Below are positions 1 to 7,981 of a stretch of DNA of 36,397 bases, in pieces. A model generated the notes under the pieces. The model saw only the letters and a program-made list of their open reading frames with translations, was not told the origin of the DNA and searched no databases. Source of the DNA: Dehalococcoidia bacterium (GTDB lineage: Bacteria > Chloroflexota > Dehalococcoidia > Lucifugimonadales > Lucifugimonadaceae). The stretch spans positions 1-36,397 of the forward strand of contig PAOU01000004.1 in NCBI GenBank assembly GCA_002708085.1, given 5' to 3'. The position numbers were made by a program, and so were the translations under genes. The number at the start of each line of letters is the position of its first letter. Positions within the stretch are counted from its first letter, which is position 1.

Positions 1-69
1 ATATTTAATTGCTCCATGAATATTCTGAATCCCACTCTATCAAACTATAGATTCTGCCCAATAAGTGAT

Positions 70-145
70 TGGTGGGCCCGGCAAGACTCGAACTTGCGAC
101 CAATCGGTTATGAGCCGATCGCTCTGACCACTGAGCTACGGGCCC
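70..145 (-). tRNA. tRNA with CAU anticodon, probably tRNA-Ile2
   Basis: On the minus strand a full cloverleaf folds: acceptor GGGCCCG (145-139) pairs with CGGGCCC (80-74). The D arm is GCTC/GAGC, the anticodon stem ATCGG/CCGAT has loop CTCATAA with anticodon CAT at 112-110, and the T arm is GCAAG/CTTGC. The discriminator is A (73) and CCA is encoded at 72-70. A CAU anticodon can be initiator Met, elongator Met or the lysidine-modified Ile2. The first base pair is G-C, which argues against an initiator. The CTCATAA loop and TTGGTCG variable region resemble bacterial tRNA-Ile2, so Ile2 is preferred, but elongator Met is not excluded. Confidence 0.93.
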
Positions 146-182
146 CACATAACAATGTTACTATTTTAAGATAAACTTACGG

Positions 183-196
183 AAATACTAGTATTT
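183..196. promoter_or_regulatory. 14-bp perfect palindrome, possible operator
   Basis: AAATACTAGTATTT is a perfect dyad centred between 189 and 190. It lies about 48 bases upstream of the TTG start of the mandelate-racemase-like gene, the first gene of the 245-5183 run. Its position and symmetry suit a dimeric repressor site. No regulator gene is next to it, so the role is inference. Confidence 0.3.
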
Positions 197-244
197 GAAT
201 AAAATAGTTACATAAGACAACAATAATAATGCGGGAGAAAAGTT

Positions 245-1339
245 TTGCAAATAACTGATATTAAATTTGAAGCTTACAGATGGCCCAGAACTAAACCTAT
301 TACAAATGGCCTTTATACCTACACCCATGCCGGGTTAAACGCAATAATAGTTGAGACCGATGAAAATGTTCAAGGGTTAGGATTAACAACTGATCTTGTA
401 TCTGCAAATATAATATCCGCAATAGTAGAAGGATTAAAACCTGCTTTAATAGGAAAGGATCCTTTTGATAATGAAAGACACTGGCATGAGATGTGGAGAC
501 CTAAACTAGTTGGAAGAAGAGGCCTTACCACCCGTGCAATCGGGGGAATAGACATTGCATTGTGGGACATCAAAGGAAAAGCATTAGGCATTCCGCTTTA
601 TAAGCTCCTTGGAGGTTTTACAAATAAAGTAGAAGCGTATGTTGCCGGCGGTTATTACGAAAAAGGAAAAGGGTTAAAAGAGTTAGCTGATGAAATGAAA
701 TCCCACCTTGATATTGGAGCAAGAGCTGTAAAGATGAAGATTGGCGGTGTTCCCATTAATGAAGATGTTGAAAGAGTAAAAGTAGTTCGTGAAGCTATAG
801 GAAAAGACATAAAGCTCATGGTTGATGCAAATAATGCATACAGGCATTACCAGGCTATGGAAGTAGCTAGAAAGATAGAAGAATATGATGTTTTCTGGTT
901 TGAAGAACCCGTAGAGCCAGATGACTACGAAGGCTCGGCAATAATAGCAAGATCGACATCAACACCTATTGCAGCTGGAGAAAATGAATATACCAGATAT
1001 GGATTCAGAGACATGATAAACGCAAGAAGCGCTGACATTCTTCAGCCTGATGCGCTAGTTCTTGGAGGAATAACCGAATTCATGAAAATAGCTGCACTTG
1101 CACAAGCAAATGATTTAGACATTTCTCCACATGGAGCACAGGAAGTACATATTCACCTTGTAAGTGCAATTCCCAATGGATTAATTCTTGAATTTTATAA
1201 CGACACACTTGATCCTATGTGGGGTAAAAGTTATACCGAAACAATAAATATTAATGATGGTTATGTTTCAGCCCCAGATCTTCCAGGATTAGGATTGGAA
1301 TTAAATAAAAAAGAATTGGAAAAATACAGAGTACTCTAA
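245..1339 (+). CDS. Mandelate racemase/muconate lactonizing enzyme family protein (MR subgroup)
   Basis: Enolase-superfamily TIM-barrel enzyme of 364 aa, normal length. The catalytic set of the mandelate racemase subgroup is complete: KMK (K163, K165), metal ligands D194 (MVDAN), E220 (FEEP) and E246 (AAGEN), the dyad D269 (LQPD) and H296 (SPHG), and E316. The numbering runs one behind mandelate racemase itself. Such enzymes abstract a proton alpha to a carboxylate; most homologs are acid-sugar dehydratases or racemases using Mg2+. The substrate cannot be read from sequence. The start is TTG, chosen because GGGAG at 233-237 sits 7 bases upstream. It is the first gene of a run, and xdhC follows after 5 bases. 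Confidence 0.93.
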   Translation: MQITDIKFEAYRWPRTKPITNGLYTYTHAGLNAIIVETDENVQGLGLTTDLVSANIISAIVEGLKPALIGKDPFDNERHWHEMWRPKLVGRRGLTTRAIGGIDIALWDIKGKALGIPLYKLLGGFTNKVEAYVAGGYYEKGKGLKELADEMKSHLDIGARAVKMKIGGVPINEDVERVKVVREAIGKDIKLMVDANNAYRHYQAMEVARKIEEYDVFWFEEPVEPDDYEGSAIIARSTSTPIAAGENEYTRYGFRDMINARSADILQPDALVLGGITEFMKIAALAQANDLDISPHGAQEVHIHLVSAIPNGLILEFYNDTLDPMWGKSYTETININDGYVSAPDLPGLGLELNKKELEKYRVL

Positions 1340-1344
1340 TAATT

Positions 1345-2490
1345 ATGGAAGAAGTTTACGCTGCAGCAAATAAGGAATTAAAAAGTAACAATGACTTTGT
1401 TATTGCTTCTGTTGTCCGAACATCGGGATCTACTCCACAGAAACCCGGAGCTAAGCTCTTAGTAAAACTTGACGATACGTCCGTAGGAACACTCGGAGGA
1501 GGATGCGTAGAAGGAGACATATGGTTTGCCTCTAAAGAGATATTGAAAAGAGGAGGAGTATCATCAGAAAAAGAATATTATCTAAATGAAGACATAGCAG
1601 CACAAGATGGTCTGGTGTGTGGTGGAACTATGTATTTTCTGATAGACCCTGTAAGAAAAAAAGAAGAAGATTCAGTACTTTCAGAAAAAATTATAGATGA
1701 AGTCAATTCTGCATATGCCGGAGGAGAGCCAGTAGCTCTTGGTACTTTAATAAAATCTTCAAATCCTGAACAATTCCCTACTGGAAAAAAAATATTAGTA
1801 AGAAATGATGGCTCAATACTAGGAGATTTAGGAATTCAAGAATTAAATGAAAAAATAATTTCAGAATCAAAAGACATTATTCCTTTAGGTAGAAATAAAT
1901 ACCTAAAAACAGATGAAGGTAATGAAGTATTCATAGAAGCTTTTATTTCTCCTCCTACTCTAATTATTGCTGGAGGAGGTCATGTAGGAAAGGCTTTAGC
2001 ACCTATCGCATCTTCTGCAGGATTTAGAATTTTTGTAAATGATGACAGAAAAGAATTTGCCAACAAGGAAAGATTCCCAATGGCTGAAATAATCTGCAAT
2101 AAAAATTTTGAAACATGTATAGAAGAACTTCCAGTAAACACAAACACATTTATAGTAATTGCAACCAGAGGTCATAGATTTGATGATGTTGCACTAGAAG
2201 CTGCTGCAAGAACAAAAGCCAGTTATGTAGCTTTACTCGGAAGCAAAAGAAAAACCATCCTGATTTTTGAAGAATTAATTAAAAGAAACATCCCAATAGA
2301 TCGTTTATCAAATATCAAGGCTCCTGCAGGATTAGATATCGGAGCTAGAACTCCGGAAGAAATAGCAATCAGTATAGTAGCTGAAATGGTAGCATTCAGG
2401 TTTGTAGGAACAGGAAAACCAATGCAATTAGATCAAAAGCTAATAGATAAAATCAAAGAAAAAACTTTAACTGTTAAAGAGAAAAATTGA
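1345..2490 (+). CDS. XdhC/CoxI family molybdenum-enzyme maturation protein
   Basis: 381 aa, with an N-terminal XdhC/CoxI domain (about 1-70, GSTPQKPGAKLLV and GTLGGGCVEG) and a C-terminal Rossmann-like XdhC domain (from about 205, LIIAGGGHVGKALAP; later GLDIGARTPEEIAISI). In characterised systems XdhC binds molybdenum cofactor, promotes its sulfuration and delivers it to xanthine dehydrogenase-type hydroxylases. It overlaps the next gene, a MocA-like cytidylyltransferase, by 4 bases, which supports a joint role in molybdopterin cytosine dinucleotide delivery. No molybdenum hydroxylase subunit is encoded in the window. No clear Shine-Dalgarno precedes the ATG, so translation is probably coupled to the gene 5 bases upstream. 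Confidence 0.9.
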   Translation: MEEVYAAANKELKSNNDFVIASVVRTSGSTPQKPGAKLLVKLDDTSVGTLGGGCVEGDIWFASKEILKRGGVSSEKEYYLNEDIAAQDGLVCGGTMYFLIDPVRKKEEDSVLSEKIIDEVNSAYAGGEPVALGTLIKSSNPEQFPTGKKILVRNDGSILGDLGIQELNEKIISESKDIIPLGRNKYLKTDEGNEVFIEAFISPPTLIIAGGGHVGKALAPIASSAGFRIFVNDDRKEFANKERFPMAEIICNKNFETCIEELPVNTNTFIVIATRGHRFDDVALEAAARTKASYVALLGSKRKTILIFEELIKRNIPIDRLSNIKAPAGLDIGARTPEEIAISIVAEMVAFRFVGTGKPMQLDQKLIDKIKEKTLTVKEKN

Positions 2491-3107
2491 CCAAAGACTC
2501 CCCTATTACTTCTATATTATTGGCTGCCGGTATTTCTTCTCGTATGGGTTCTATAAAAGCTCTTCTTCCATGGGAAAACAAAACATTAATAGAATGGCAA
2601 ATTGAAAAGATTCAAGAATCTGGAATTCAAGAAATCATTGTTGTGCTAGGAAGTAATGCAGAGAAAATCAAGAATAAAATCAAGAATCTAGATATATCAA
2701 TAGTTTTGAACCCTGATTATGAAAAAGGGAAAACCACTACAATAAAAAAAGGTCTTAGTGGCGTAAAAAACACTGAATCTGACATTATGCTTCTTGCTGT
2801 AGACCAGCCAAGACATGGATGGATATTAAAGAAAGTCATAGATGATCACATTAAAAATCAAACATTAATTAGCTGTCCAATTAACAAAGGATCAAAAGGA
2901 CATCCTATTATTTTTCAAAACCAGTTAAGAAAAGAATTATTAGAGATAGAAGAAAAAACTCAAGGTATTAGAAAAATCACCACAAAATATTCTACTTCAG
3001 TTAATACAATTGAAGTAGATAGTGATACTGTAAACATAGATATAAATACTCCTGAAGAATACCAAGAAGCAATAAAGATTTTTTCAAGAGAAATAAACTT
3101 TGAGTAG
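2487..3107 (+). CDS. MocA/MobA-like nucleotidyltransferase (probable molybdenum cofactor cytidylyltransferase)
   Basis: 206-aa NTP-transferase. The N-terminal signature LAAGISSRMGSIKALLP (about 11-27) is the nucleotide-binding loop of the MobA/MocA/IspD fold. DQPRH at about 107 fits the metal-binding position, and KGHPIIF is typical of MocA-like proteins. The family transfers CMP or GMP to molybdopterin. Pairing with XdhC makes the CTP-using MocA form most likely, because XdhC-type hydroxylases often use the cytosine dinucleotide cofactor. The start is TTG within a TTGA overlap with the xdhC stop, implying translational coupling. Confidence 0.85.
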   Translation: MTKDSPITSILLAAGISSRMGSIKALLPWENKTLIEWQIEKIQESGIQEIIVVLGSNAEKIKNKIKNLDISIVLNPDYEKGKTTTIKKGLSGVKNTESDIMLLAVDQPRHGWILKKVIDDHIKNQTLISCPINKGSKGHPIIFQNQLRKELLEIEEKTQGIRKITTKYSTSVNTIEVDSDTVNIDINTPEEYQEAIKIFSREINFE

Positions 3108-4308
3108 TATGAAAACAGAATTAATCAAAAAAGCTAAGAACCATTTAAGACAAAACAAATTATCTTCATGGCTAATTTATAATTATAAAGGATCAAATCC
3201 ATTCTTTGAGAAAATTATAGGTAAAAAAATAGATGGTTTGACCAGACCAATATGGTTTGTCATTAAAGTTGATCAAGAGCCTCTGATAATCACCCATAAG
3301 CTTGATTCTAATTTTGTTCGTGAAGAAGGACTAATTATAGAAGAATATACTGATAGAAAATCAATGATGAACTTATTAAAAGAAAAACTTCCAACTGGCT
3401 CCAAAGTGGCAATGGAATATTCCCCTAATGGACTTATTCCTAGAACCAGCTTTGTAGACGCTGGTACTATAGATATGTGTAAAAATGAGCTAGGTCTTAA
3501 TATTATTTCTTCGGCTAACATAATTCAGGATATAGCAGGAAAATGGACAGAGAAACAATTAGAATCTCATCTTATAGCTGGAGAAAAACTAAAAGAAATA
3601 CTAGAAGAAACTTTTGACTTCATTGGATCAAATATACATTGGAAATTAACTGAATTTGATATCGCAGAGTTCATAAGAGGAAAATTTGATAGATACGAAT
3701 TAGAAACAGATCATGGTCCTGTCGTAGCAGTAAATCAAAATTCATCCCTGCCTCATTATGAACCCAAAGAAGAAACCTCAAGCATCATCACTAGAAACAG
3801 TTGGTTGTTAATTGATCTTTGGGCAAAAACAAAAACAGAAAATTCTGTTTACTCTGATATTACTTGGGTAGCACAATTGGGTGACACAATACCCGATGAA
3901 AACCAGAAAATTTTTGAAATAGTAAAAAATACTAGAGATTTATCATTTAATTTCATTAAAGATAATTTCAAAAACAACAAACTCGTAAAAGGTTTTGAGG
4001 TAGATCAATTTGCTAGACAGCATATTTCGGATTCAGGATATGGAGAATTTTTCATACATAGATTAGGCCATAGTATTGGTACAGATGTTCATTCCGTGTC
4101 TGTAAATCTAGACAGCTTTGAAACAGTTGATGAAAGAAATATAACTGAAGGAATCGGATTCAGTATTGAACCAGGAATATATCTTGATAATTTTGGAGTT
4201 CGAAGTGAAATAAATGTTTTCATTAATGATCAAAACCCTGAAATAACCACTCCTATACAAAATGAAATTATAACTATAAATACTAAAAGCCCCAGAAAAA
4301 ACAACTGA
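3100..4308 (+). CDS. M24 family metallopeptidase (Xaa-Pro aminopeptidase/creatinase-like)
   Basis: 402 aa with an N-terminal creatinase-type domain (about 1-145) and a C-terminal pita-bread domain. The five metal ligands of M24 peptidases are present: D239 (LIDLW), D253 (YSDIT), H324 (HRLGHS), E357 (SIEPGIY) and E370 (RSEIN). The second-shell H320 is also kept. The family cleaves Xaa-Pro bonds or amidinohydrolyses creatine-like substrates; which applies cannot be told. The start is uncertain: TTG at 3100 has AAGAG nine bases upstream, while an ATG at 3109 would shorten it by 3 aa. It overlaps the upstream stop and shares one base with the EamA gene, so it belongs to the same operon. Confidence 0.88.
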   Translation: MSSMKTELIKKAKNHLRQNKLSSWLIYNYKGSNPFFEKIIGKKIDGLTRPIWFVIKVDQEPLIITHKLDSNFVREEGLIIEEYTDRKSMMNLLKEKLPTGSKVAMEYSPNGLIPRTSFVDAGTIDMCKNELGLNIISSANIIQDIAGKWTEKQLESHLIAGEKLKEILEETFDFIGSNIHWKLTEFDIAEFIRGKFDRYELETDHGPVVAVNQNSSLPHYEPKEETSSIITRNSWLLIDLWAKTKTENSVYSDITWVAQLGDTIPDENQKIFEIVKNTRDLSFNFIKDNFKNNKLVKGFEVDQFARQHISDSGYGEFFIHRLGHSIGTDVHSVSVNLDSFETVDERNITEGIGFSIEPGIYLDNFGVRSEINVFINDQNPEITTPIQNEIITINTKSPRKNN

Positions 4309-5183
4309 TGATCGGACTTGGAGAATCTTTGGCATTATTGTCTGCCTTATTTCATGCATCAGGTGGAATTTTTATCAAATCTATAAAATCAAAAATAAGT
4401 GCTTTTCAAATAACTGCATTTCGATTTTGGATCGCAACTCCATGTTTACTTTTATTGACATTTTTCTCGGTAGAAATATCTGAATTACCCAACATTCCTT
4501 TAATACCTCTATTGTTAATAGTTTTAGCAACGATAATTAATACGGCTGGAATATTATTGTTTACAACGGCCATAATGAAAGGAAGAGTAGGAATAACCTA
4601 TACTACGTCAACTAGCATGATGATTTTTTTCTCTTTATTATGGGGAATACTACTAAAAATAGACACGATTTCTCTATGGGCAATTATTGGATCAATCTTT
4701 ATTTTAACAGGAGTATATCTGGTAAACAGAACTAACAATTCCAATGAACCTAAAATAGATAAGAAGATTATGTTTCTCCCAATAATGGCTGCATTATTAT
4801 GGTCAGTAGGGTTGATATTAACCGATTTTTCTCTAAAAGAAATTGAACCAATGATTACCGCTACTATTAGAGCATTAATTCCAGCTGTAGGATTCACTAT
4901 ATGGATCTTGATTACTAAAAAAGAAATAAGCATCTCAAATTTAACATTTAAAGATAAAAGCTTTATGGGGGCTAGTAGTCTTCTTGGTCTTGGTTCTTCT
5001 TTAAGTTTTATATTTGCTCTGTCTTTAACAAGACCAAGTATTACAGTAATACTAAACAGTGTGAGTCCAATTTTCGCAGTGTTGTTAAGTTTTATTTTTC
5101 TAAAAGAAAAACTTTCTTTACATCAAATAATTGGAGTGTTAATAAGTATTTCAGGAACTATGGTGATAGTGATAATGATTTAA
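4308..5183 (+). CDS. EamA/DMT-family transporter
   Basis: 291 aa, almost entirely hydrophobic, with about ten predicted membrane helices forming two EamA repeats (roughly 1-140 and 150-291). The second repeat ends with the family-like stretch SVSPIFAVLLSFIFLKEKLS. Drug/metabolite superfamily members move small metabolites, often as exporters; the substrate is unknown. The ATG overlaps the peptidase stop by one base (TGATG). This is the last gene of the 245-5183 run. Its stop interlocks with that of the convergent ornithine cyclodeaminase-family gene in the palindrome TTAA. Confidence 0.88.
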   Translation: MIGLGESLALLSALFHASGGIFIKSIKSKISAFQITAFRFWIATPCLLLLTFFSVEISELPNIPLIPLLLIVLATIINTAGILLFTTAIMKGRVGITYTTSTSMMIFFSLLWGILLKIDTISLWAIIGSIFILTGVYLVNRTNNSNEPKIDKKIMFLPIMAALLWSVGLILTDFSLKEIEPMITATIRALIPAVGFTIWILITKKEISISNLTFKDKSFMGASSLLGLGSSLSFIFALSLTRPSITVILNSVSPIFAVLLSFIFLKEKLSLHQIIGVLISISGTMVIVIMI

Positions 5184-6118
5184 CTTAATTCAGTTCCAAT
5201 ATTTTCATTATTTGCTTTTTGAAGCAATTTGAAACCTATAGCAATATCCTCCAATGCTATTCCCTGAGATTCAAATAAACTTATATTCTCATTAGATCTT
5301 TTAATCTTTCCAGAAACTATATCTTCTAACAAAACCACGTTACTCCAATCAAAGCCAACTCCAGCCTGAATTAAATCTCCACACTCAGTTTTAGCCTGAT
5401 TTAAGTCATCTACTACTATCAAATCACTTTTTTCAACCACTTCAAGATCTATTTCTTTTTTCGAAGCAATATTACTGCCGGCAGCATTAATATGGGTACC
5501 CGAAGATATCCAATCACCCATTAAAACAGGTTCAGGTGAATTTGTAACAGTAACTATAACATCCTTATCAATGGCAGATTCTTTTGGATCATCAGTAGGT
5601 TCAAGAGAAAACCCAAGTTTCTCAGTCATTTTTTCACAAAATTTTTCTCTGTTATCTGAATTTCTAGAATATACAATACAAGATTTGATGTTTTTTACTC
5701 TTGAAATTGCTTCAATTTGAGTTTCAGCCTGAAAACCAGATCCGTAAACACCTAAATCAATTGAATCATTAGTAGACAAATACTTTGTAGCAATACCAGA
5801 AGCTGCACCAGTTCTCAATTGACCTAGTCTATTAGCTTCAATCATAGTTAAAAGCTGATTGTCTTCCAGACTGTAAATTAACACATGGAAACTAAGTCCT
5901 TTTGAACCAGCAACATAGGATTTATAACCAACTATACCTTTCTCTTCCCAACTAGCAGCCATAAAGTTAAAACTAGAACCTTCAATGTTAATTCGTTCTC
6001 TAGGTAAATTAATTATTCCGCCTTTGGAACTTGCTAAGAATATTTCTTCCAAAGAACCTAAAGCATCATCCATTTCAAGTAATTGATTTACATTCTCTTC
6101 TGTTAAAAACTTAGCCAT
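5180..6118 (-). CDS. Ornithine cyclodeaminase/mu-crystallin family protein
   Basis: 312 aa, family-typical length. The conserved LGQLRTGAASGIATKYL (substrate-binding region, about 97-113), the Rossmann loop VYGSGFQA (about 123-130), HINAAGSN, VVDD and the C-terminal SQGIALEDIAIG place it here. Family members are NAD(P)-dependent: ornithine cyclodeaminase, alanine dehydrogenase, ketimine reductases or tauropine-type enzymes. The specific reaction is not assignable. The ATG has a strong AAAGGTGAG just upstream. It is divergent from the SMP-30 genes and shares the 93-base promoter region 6119-6211 with them. It could act on an amino acid product of the neighbouring peptidase, but that is speculation. 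Confidence 0.88.
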   Translation of the reverse strand: MAKFLTEENVNQLLEMDDALGSLEEIFLASSKGGIINLPRERINIEGSSFNFMAASWEEKGIVGYKSYVAGSKGLSFHVLIYSLEDNQLLTMIEANRLGQLRTGAASGIATKYLSTNDSIDLGVYGSGFQAETQIEAISRVKNIKSCIVYSRNSDNREKFCEKMTEKLGFSLEPTDDPKESAIDKDVIVTVTNSPEPVLMGDWISSGTHINAAGSNIASKKEIDLEVVEKSDLIVVDDLNQAKTECGDLIQAGVGFDWSNVVLLEDIVSGKIKRSNENISLFESQGIALEDIAIGFKLLQKANNENIGTELS

Positions 6119-6137
6119 CTCTCACCTTTTATAATCA

Positions 6138-6162
6138 TTATGGAATAAATTAATATCCATAA
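6138..6162. promoter_or_regulatory. Inverted repeat in divergent promoter region, possible operator
   Basis: TTATGGA (6138-6144) and TCCATAA (6156-6162) form perfect 7-bp arms around an 11-base spacer. The site lies between the divergent ornithine cyclodeaminase-family gene and the first SMP-30 gene. Arm spacing near two helical turns suits a dimeric regulator; no regulator is encoded beside it. Confidence 0.28.
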
Positions 6163-6211
6163 CTATAATATGATAATTAACAAAAATTAAGTAAAAAGGG
6201 TAAATTAAATT

Positions 6212-7090
6212 TTGTGGAATTTTGAAGAAATACTACCAGAAAATGGTGATCTTACAGAAGGACCAGCATGGACTGGAAAAAGTTTATTAATAACTGATGG
6301 AAAAAGTGACAGAATCTTGGAAATAGATCCTAAATCAAAAAAATCATCAGTATGGTTTCATGGTACTCAAGGAGTTAACGGTTTAAACTTTAACTCTAAA
6401 GGAGAATTATTTGGATGTGAGCAACGTGGAAGAAGAATTGTTCAATACCTAGAAAATAATGAAAAAAAGACTATAGCAGAAAGGCTTGATGGAAGAAAAA
6501 TCAACCACCCAAATGATCTAGCTATCGATCCATCAGGAAATATTTGGTTCTCTGATCAAATATCTACAATTGATGAACTTCCTCAATTAGATCACGCTTC
6601 AATTCTAAAAGCTACTCCACAACAAGATGGTTCATATAATTGTGAAAGAATGACTTTTGATACTACGTCTCCTAACGGATTACTTTTTTCAGAAGACTAT
6701 AAAACTCTATATGTAGCTCAAAGTACTTTTAACGGCTTTGAAAGAAGGCAACTAAGAGCTTATCCAGTATTAGAAAATGGGAAATTGGGTGAATACAAAT
6801 TACTTCACGATTTTGGCCCCCACAGAGGAATAGACGGCATGACTCTTGATTCAGAAGGAAACATCATTGCTACATGTGGATGGGAAATTTCTGGACCGGG
6901 TGGAATGATCTGTGTATTCAGCCCTAAAGGAAGAATTATTGAATCTCATTCTGTTCCTTGCAAAAGACCTTCTAACTGTACTTTTGGAGGAGAAAATTTA
7001 GATATACTTTATGTAACAACTTTAGAAGGACACTTATTTATGGTAAAAAACACAGGTAGACAAGGATATTTGCTCTACCCTGAAAAATAA
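6212..7090 (+). CDS. SMP-30/gluconolactonase/LRE family protein, copy 1
   Basis: 292-aa six-bladed beta-propeller lactonase-like protein. The metal ligands expected for the family are visible: E16 (LTEGPAW), N101 (HPNDLAID), N155 (SPNGLL) and D208 (GIDGMTLD). Members hydrolyse sugar-acid lactones or related esters with Ca2+ or another divalent ion. No signal peptide is seen, so it is probably cytoplasmic. The start is TTG followed by TGG, with AAAAAGGG about 12 bases upstream. A close paralog follows 15 bases downstream. A lactonase fits the acid-sugar dehydratase-like enzyme at 245-1339, since lactonases supply aldonic acids. That link is inference. Confidence 0.9.
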   Translation: MWNFEEILPENGDLTEGPAWTGKSLLITDGKSDRILEIDPKSKKSSVWFHGTQGVNGLNFNSKGELFGCEQRGRRIVQYLENNEKKTIAERLDGRKINHPNDLAIDPSGNIWFSDQISTIDELPQLDHASILKATPQQDGSYNCERMTFDTTSPNGLLFSEDYKTLYVAQSTFNGFERRQLRAYPVLENGKLGEYKLLHDFGPHRGIDGMTLDSEGNIIATCGWEISGPGGMICVFSPKGRIIESHSVPCKRPSNCTFGGENLDILYVTTLEGHLFMVKNTGRQGYLLYPEK

Positions 7091-7105
7091 AAAGAGAGGA
7101 ACTAA

Positions 7106-7981
7106 ATGAACGAATGGAACTGGGAATTAATCGTAAAACAGGAAAGTCTTACCGAAGGACCAGCATGGAACGGAAGTGAATTATTATATTCACAATGCCC
7201 TGCTAGTCTAACTTGGTCATGGAACCCTAATAACAATAAAAATACAGTTTGGAGAGAAGAAACTAACGGCAGTAATGGAATGTTATTTGATCAAGAAGGA
7301 AATTTGTATGCATGCGAGGGAGAAGGAAGGAGATTAGTTCAGTATTCTAAAGGAAAAGAAACAGTAATAATAACTGATAATTTTGAAGGTAAAAAATACA
7401 ATGAACCCAATGATCTAGCTATTTATCCTGATGGTAGAAATATCTGGTTTTCTGATCCAAACTATGGTGGAAGAAAACCTTTTCTTGAACATGAATCTGT
7501 TTATCTAGCACAAAAAACATCAAATGACTCTTGGAATATTTCAAGAGCAACATTTGATACTACTAGACCTAACGGGGTCTTATTGTCAAAAGACACAAAA
7601 ACTCTTTATGTAGCAGAAAGCCCATATGGAAATGATGTAAGAAGACAATTTAGAGCTTATCCAATAAATGAAGATTACTCTTTAGGAGATCATACCGTAC
7701 TACACGATTTTGGAGACGGAAGAGGTATAGATGGAATGTGCTTAGACACAGAGGGTAATATATTGGCTACTGCTGGTCATCATGAAGGAGGACCCGGACC
7801 AATGATTTATCATTTTAATACTTCGGGAAGAGTATTGAGAACTTTTGAAGCACCTGCAGACAAACCTACAAATTGCTCATTTGGAGGAGAAAACCTTGAT
7901 ATTCTTTTTATTACTTTTGTAGGAGGAGAAGTTTATCAGGTTAAAAACACAGGATTAAAAGGACATTTATTATTCCCTTAA
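7106..7981 (+). CDS. SMP-30/gluconolactonase/LRE family protein, copy 2
   Basis: 291 aa, collinear with the upstream paralog and sharing the same metal-site residues: E17 (LTEGPAW), N102 (EPNDLAIY), N156 (RPNGVL) and D209 (GIDGMCLD). The shared C-terminal NCSFGGENLDILF is also found, slightly changed, in copy 1. The pair arose by tandem duplication and has since diverged clearly. The ATG has an excellent GAGAGGAACTAA leader, making it the better expressed of the two by ribosome site. Its stop interlocks with that of the convergent thiamine-pyrimidine binding protein in a TTAA. Confidence 0.9.
   Translation: MNEWNWELIVKQESLTEGPAWNGSELLYSQCPASLTWSWNPNNNKNTVWREETNGSNGMLFDQEGNLYACEGEGRRLVQYSKGKETVIITDNFEGKKYNEPNDLAIYPDGRNIWFSDPNYGGRKPFLEHESVYLAQKTSNDSWNISRATFDTTRPNGVLLSKDTKTLYVAESPYGNDVRRQFRAYPINEDYSLGDHTVLHDFGDGRGIDGMCLDTEGNILATAGHHEGGPGPMIYHFNTSGRVLRTFEAPADKPTNCSFGGENLDILFITFVGGEVYQVKNTGLKGHLLFP

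Noticed and set aside
1..69. Possible gene end left of the tRNA
   Set aside because: One plus-strand frame is open across the edge, but it is too short and without recognisable residues to support a call.
4598..4933. 111-codon minus-strand open frame
   Set aside because: It is antisense to the EamA transporter; the hydrophobic bias of the real gene gives a long antisense frame.
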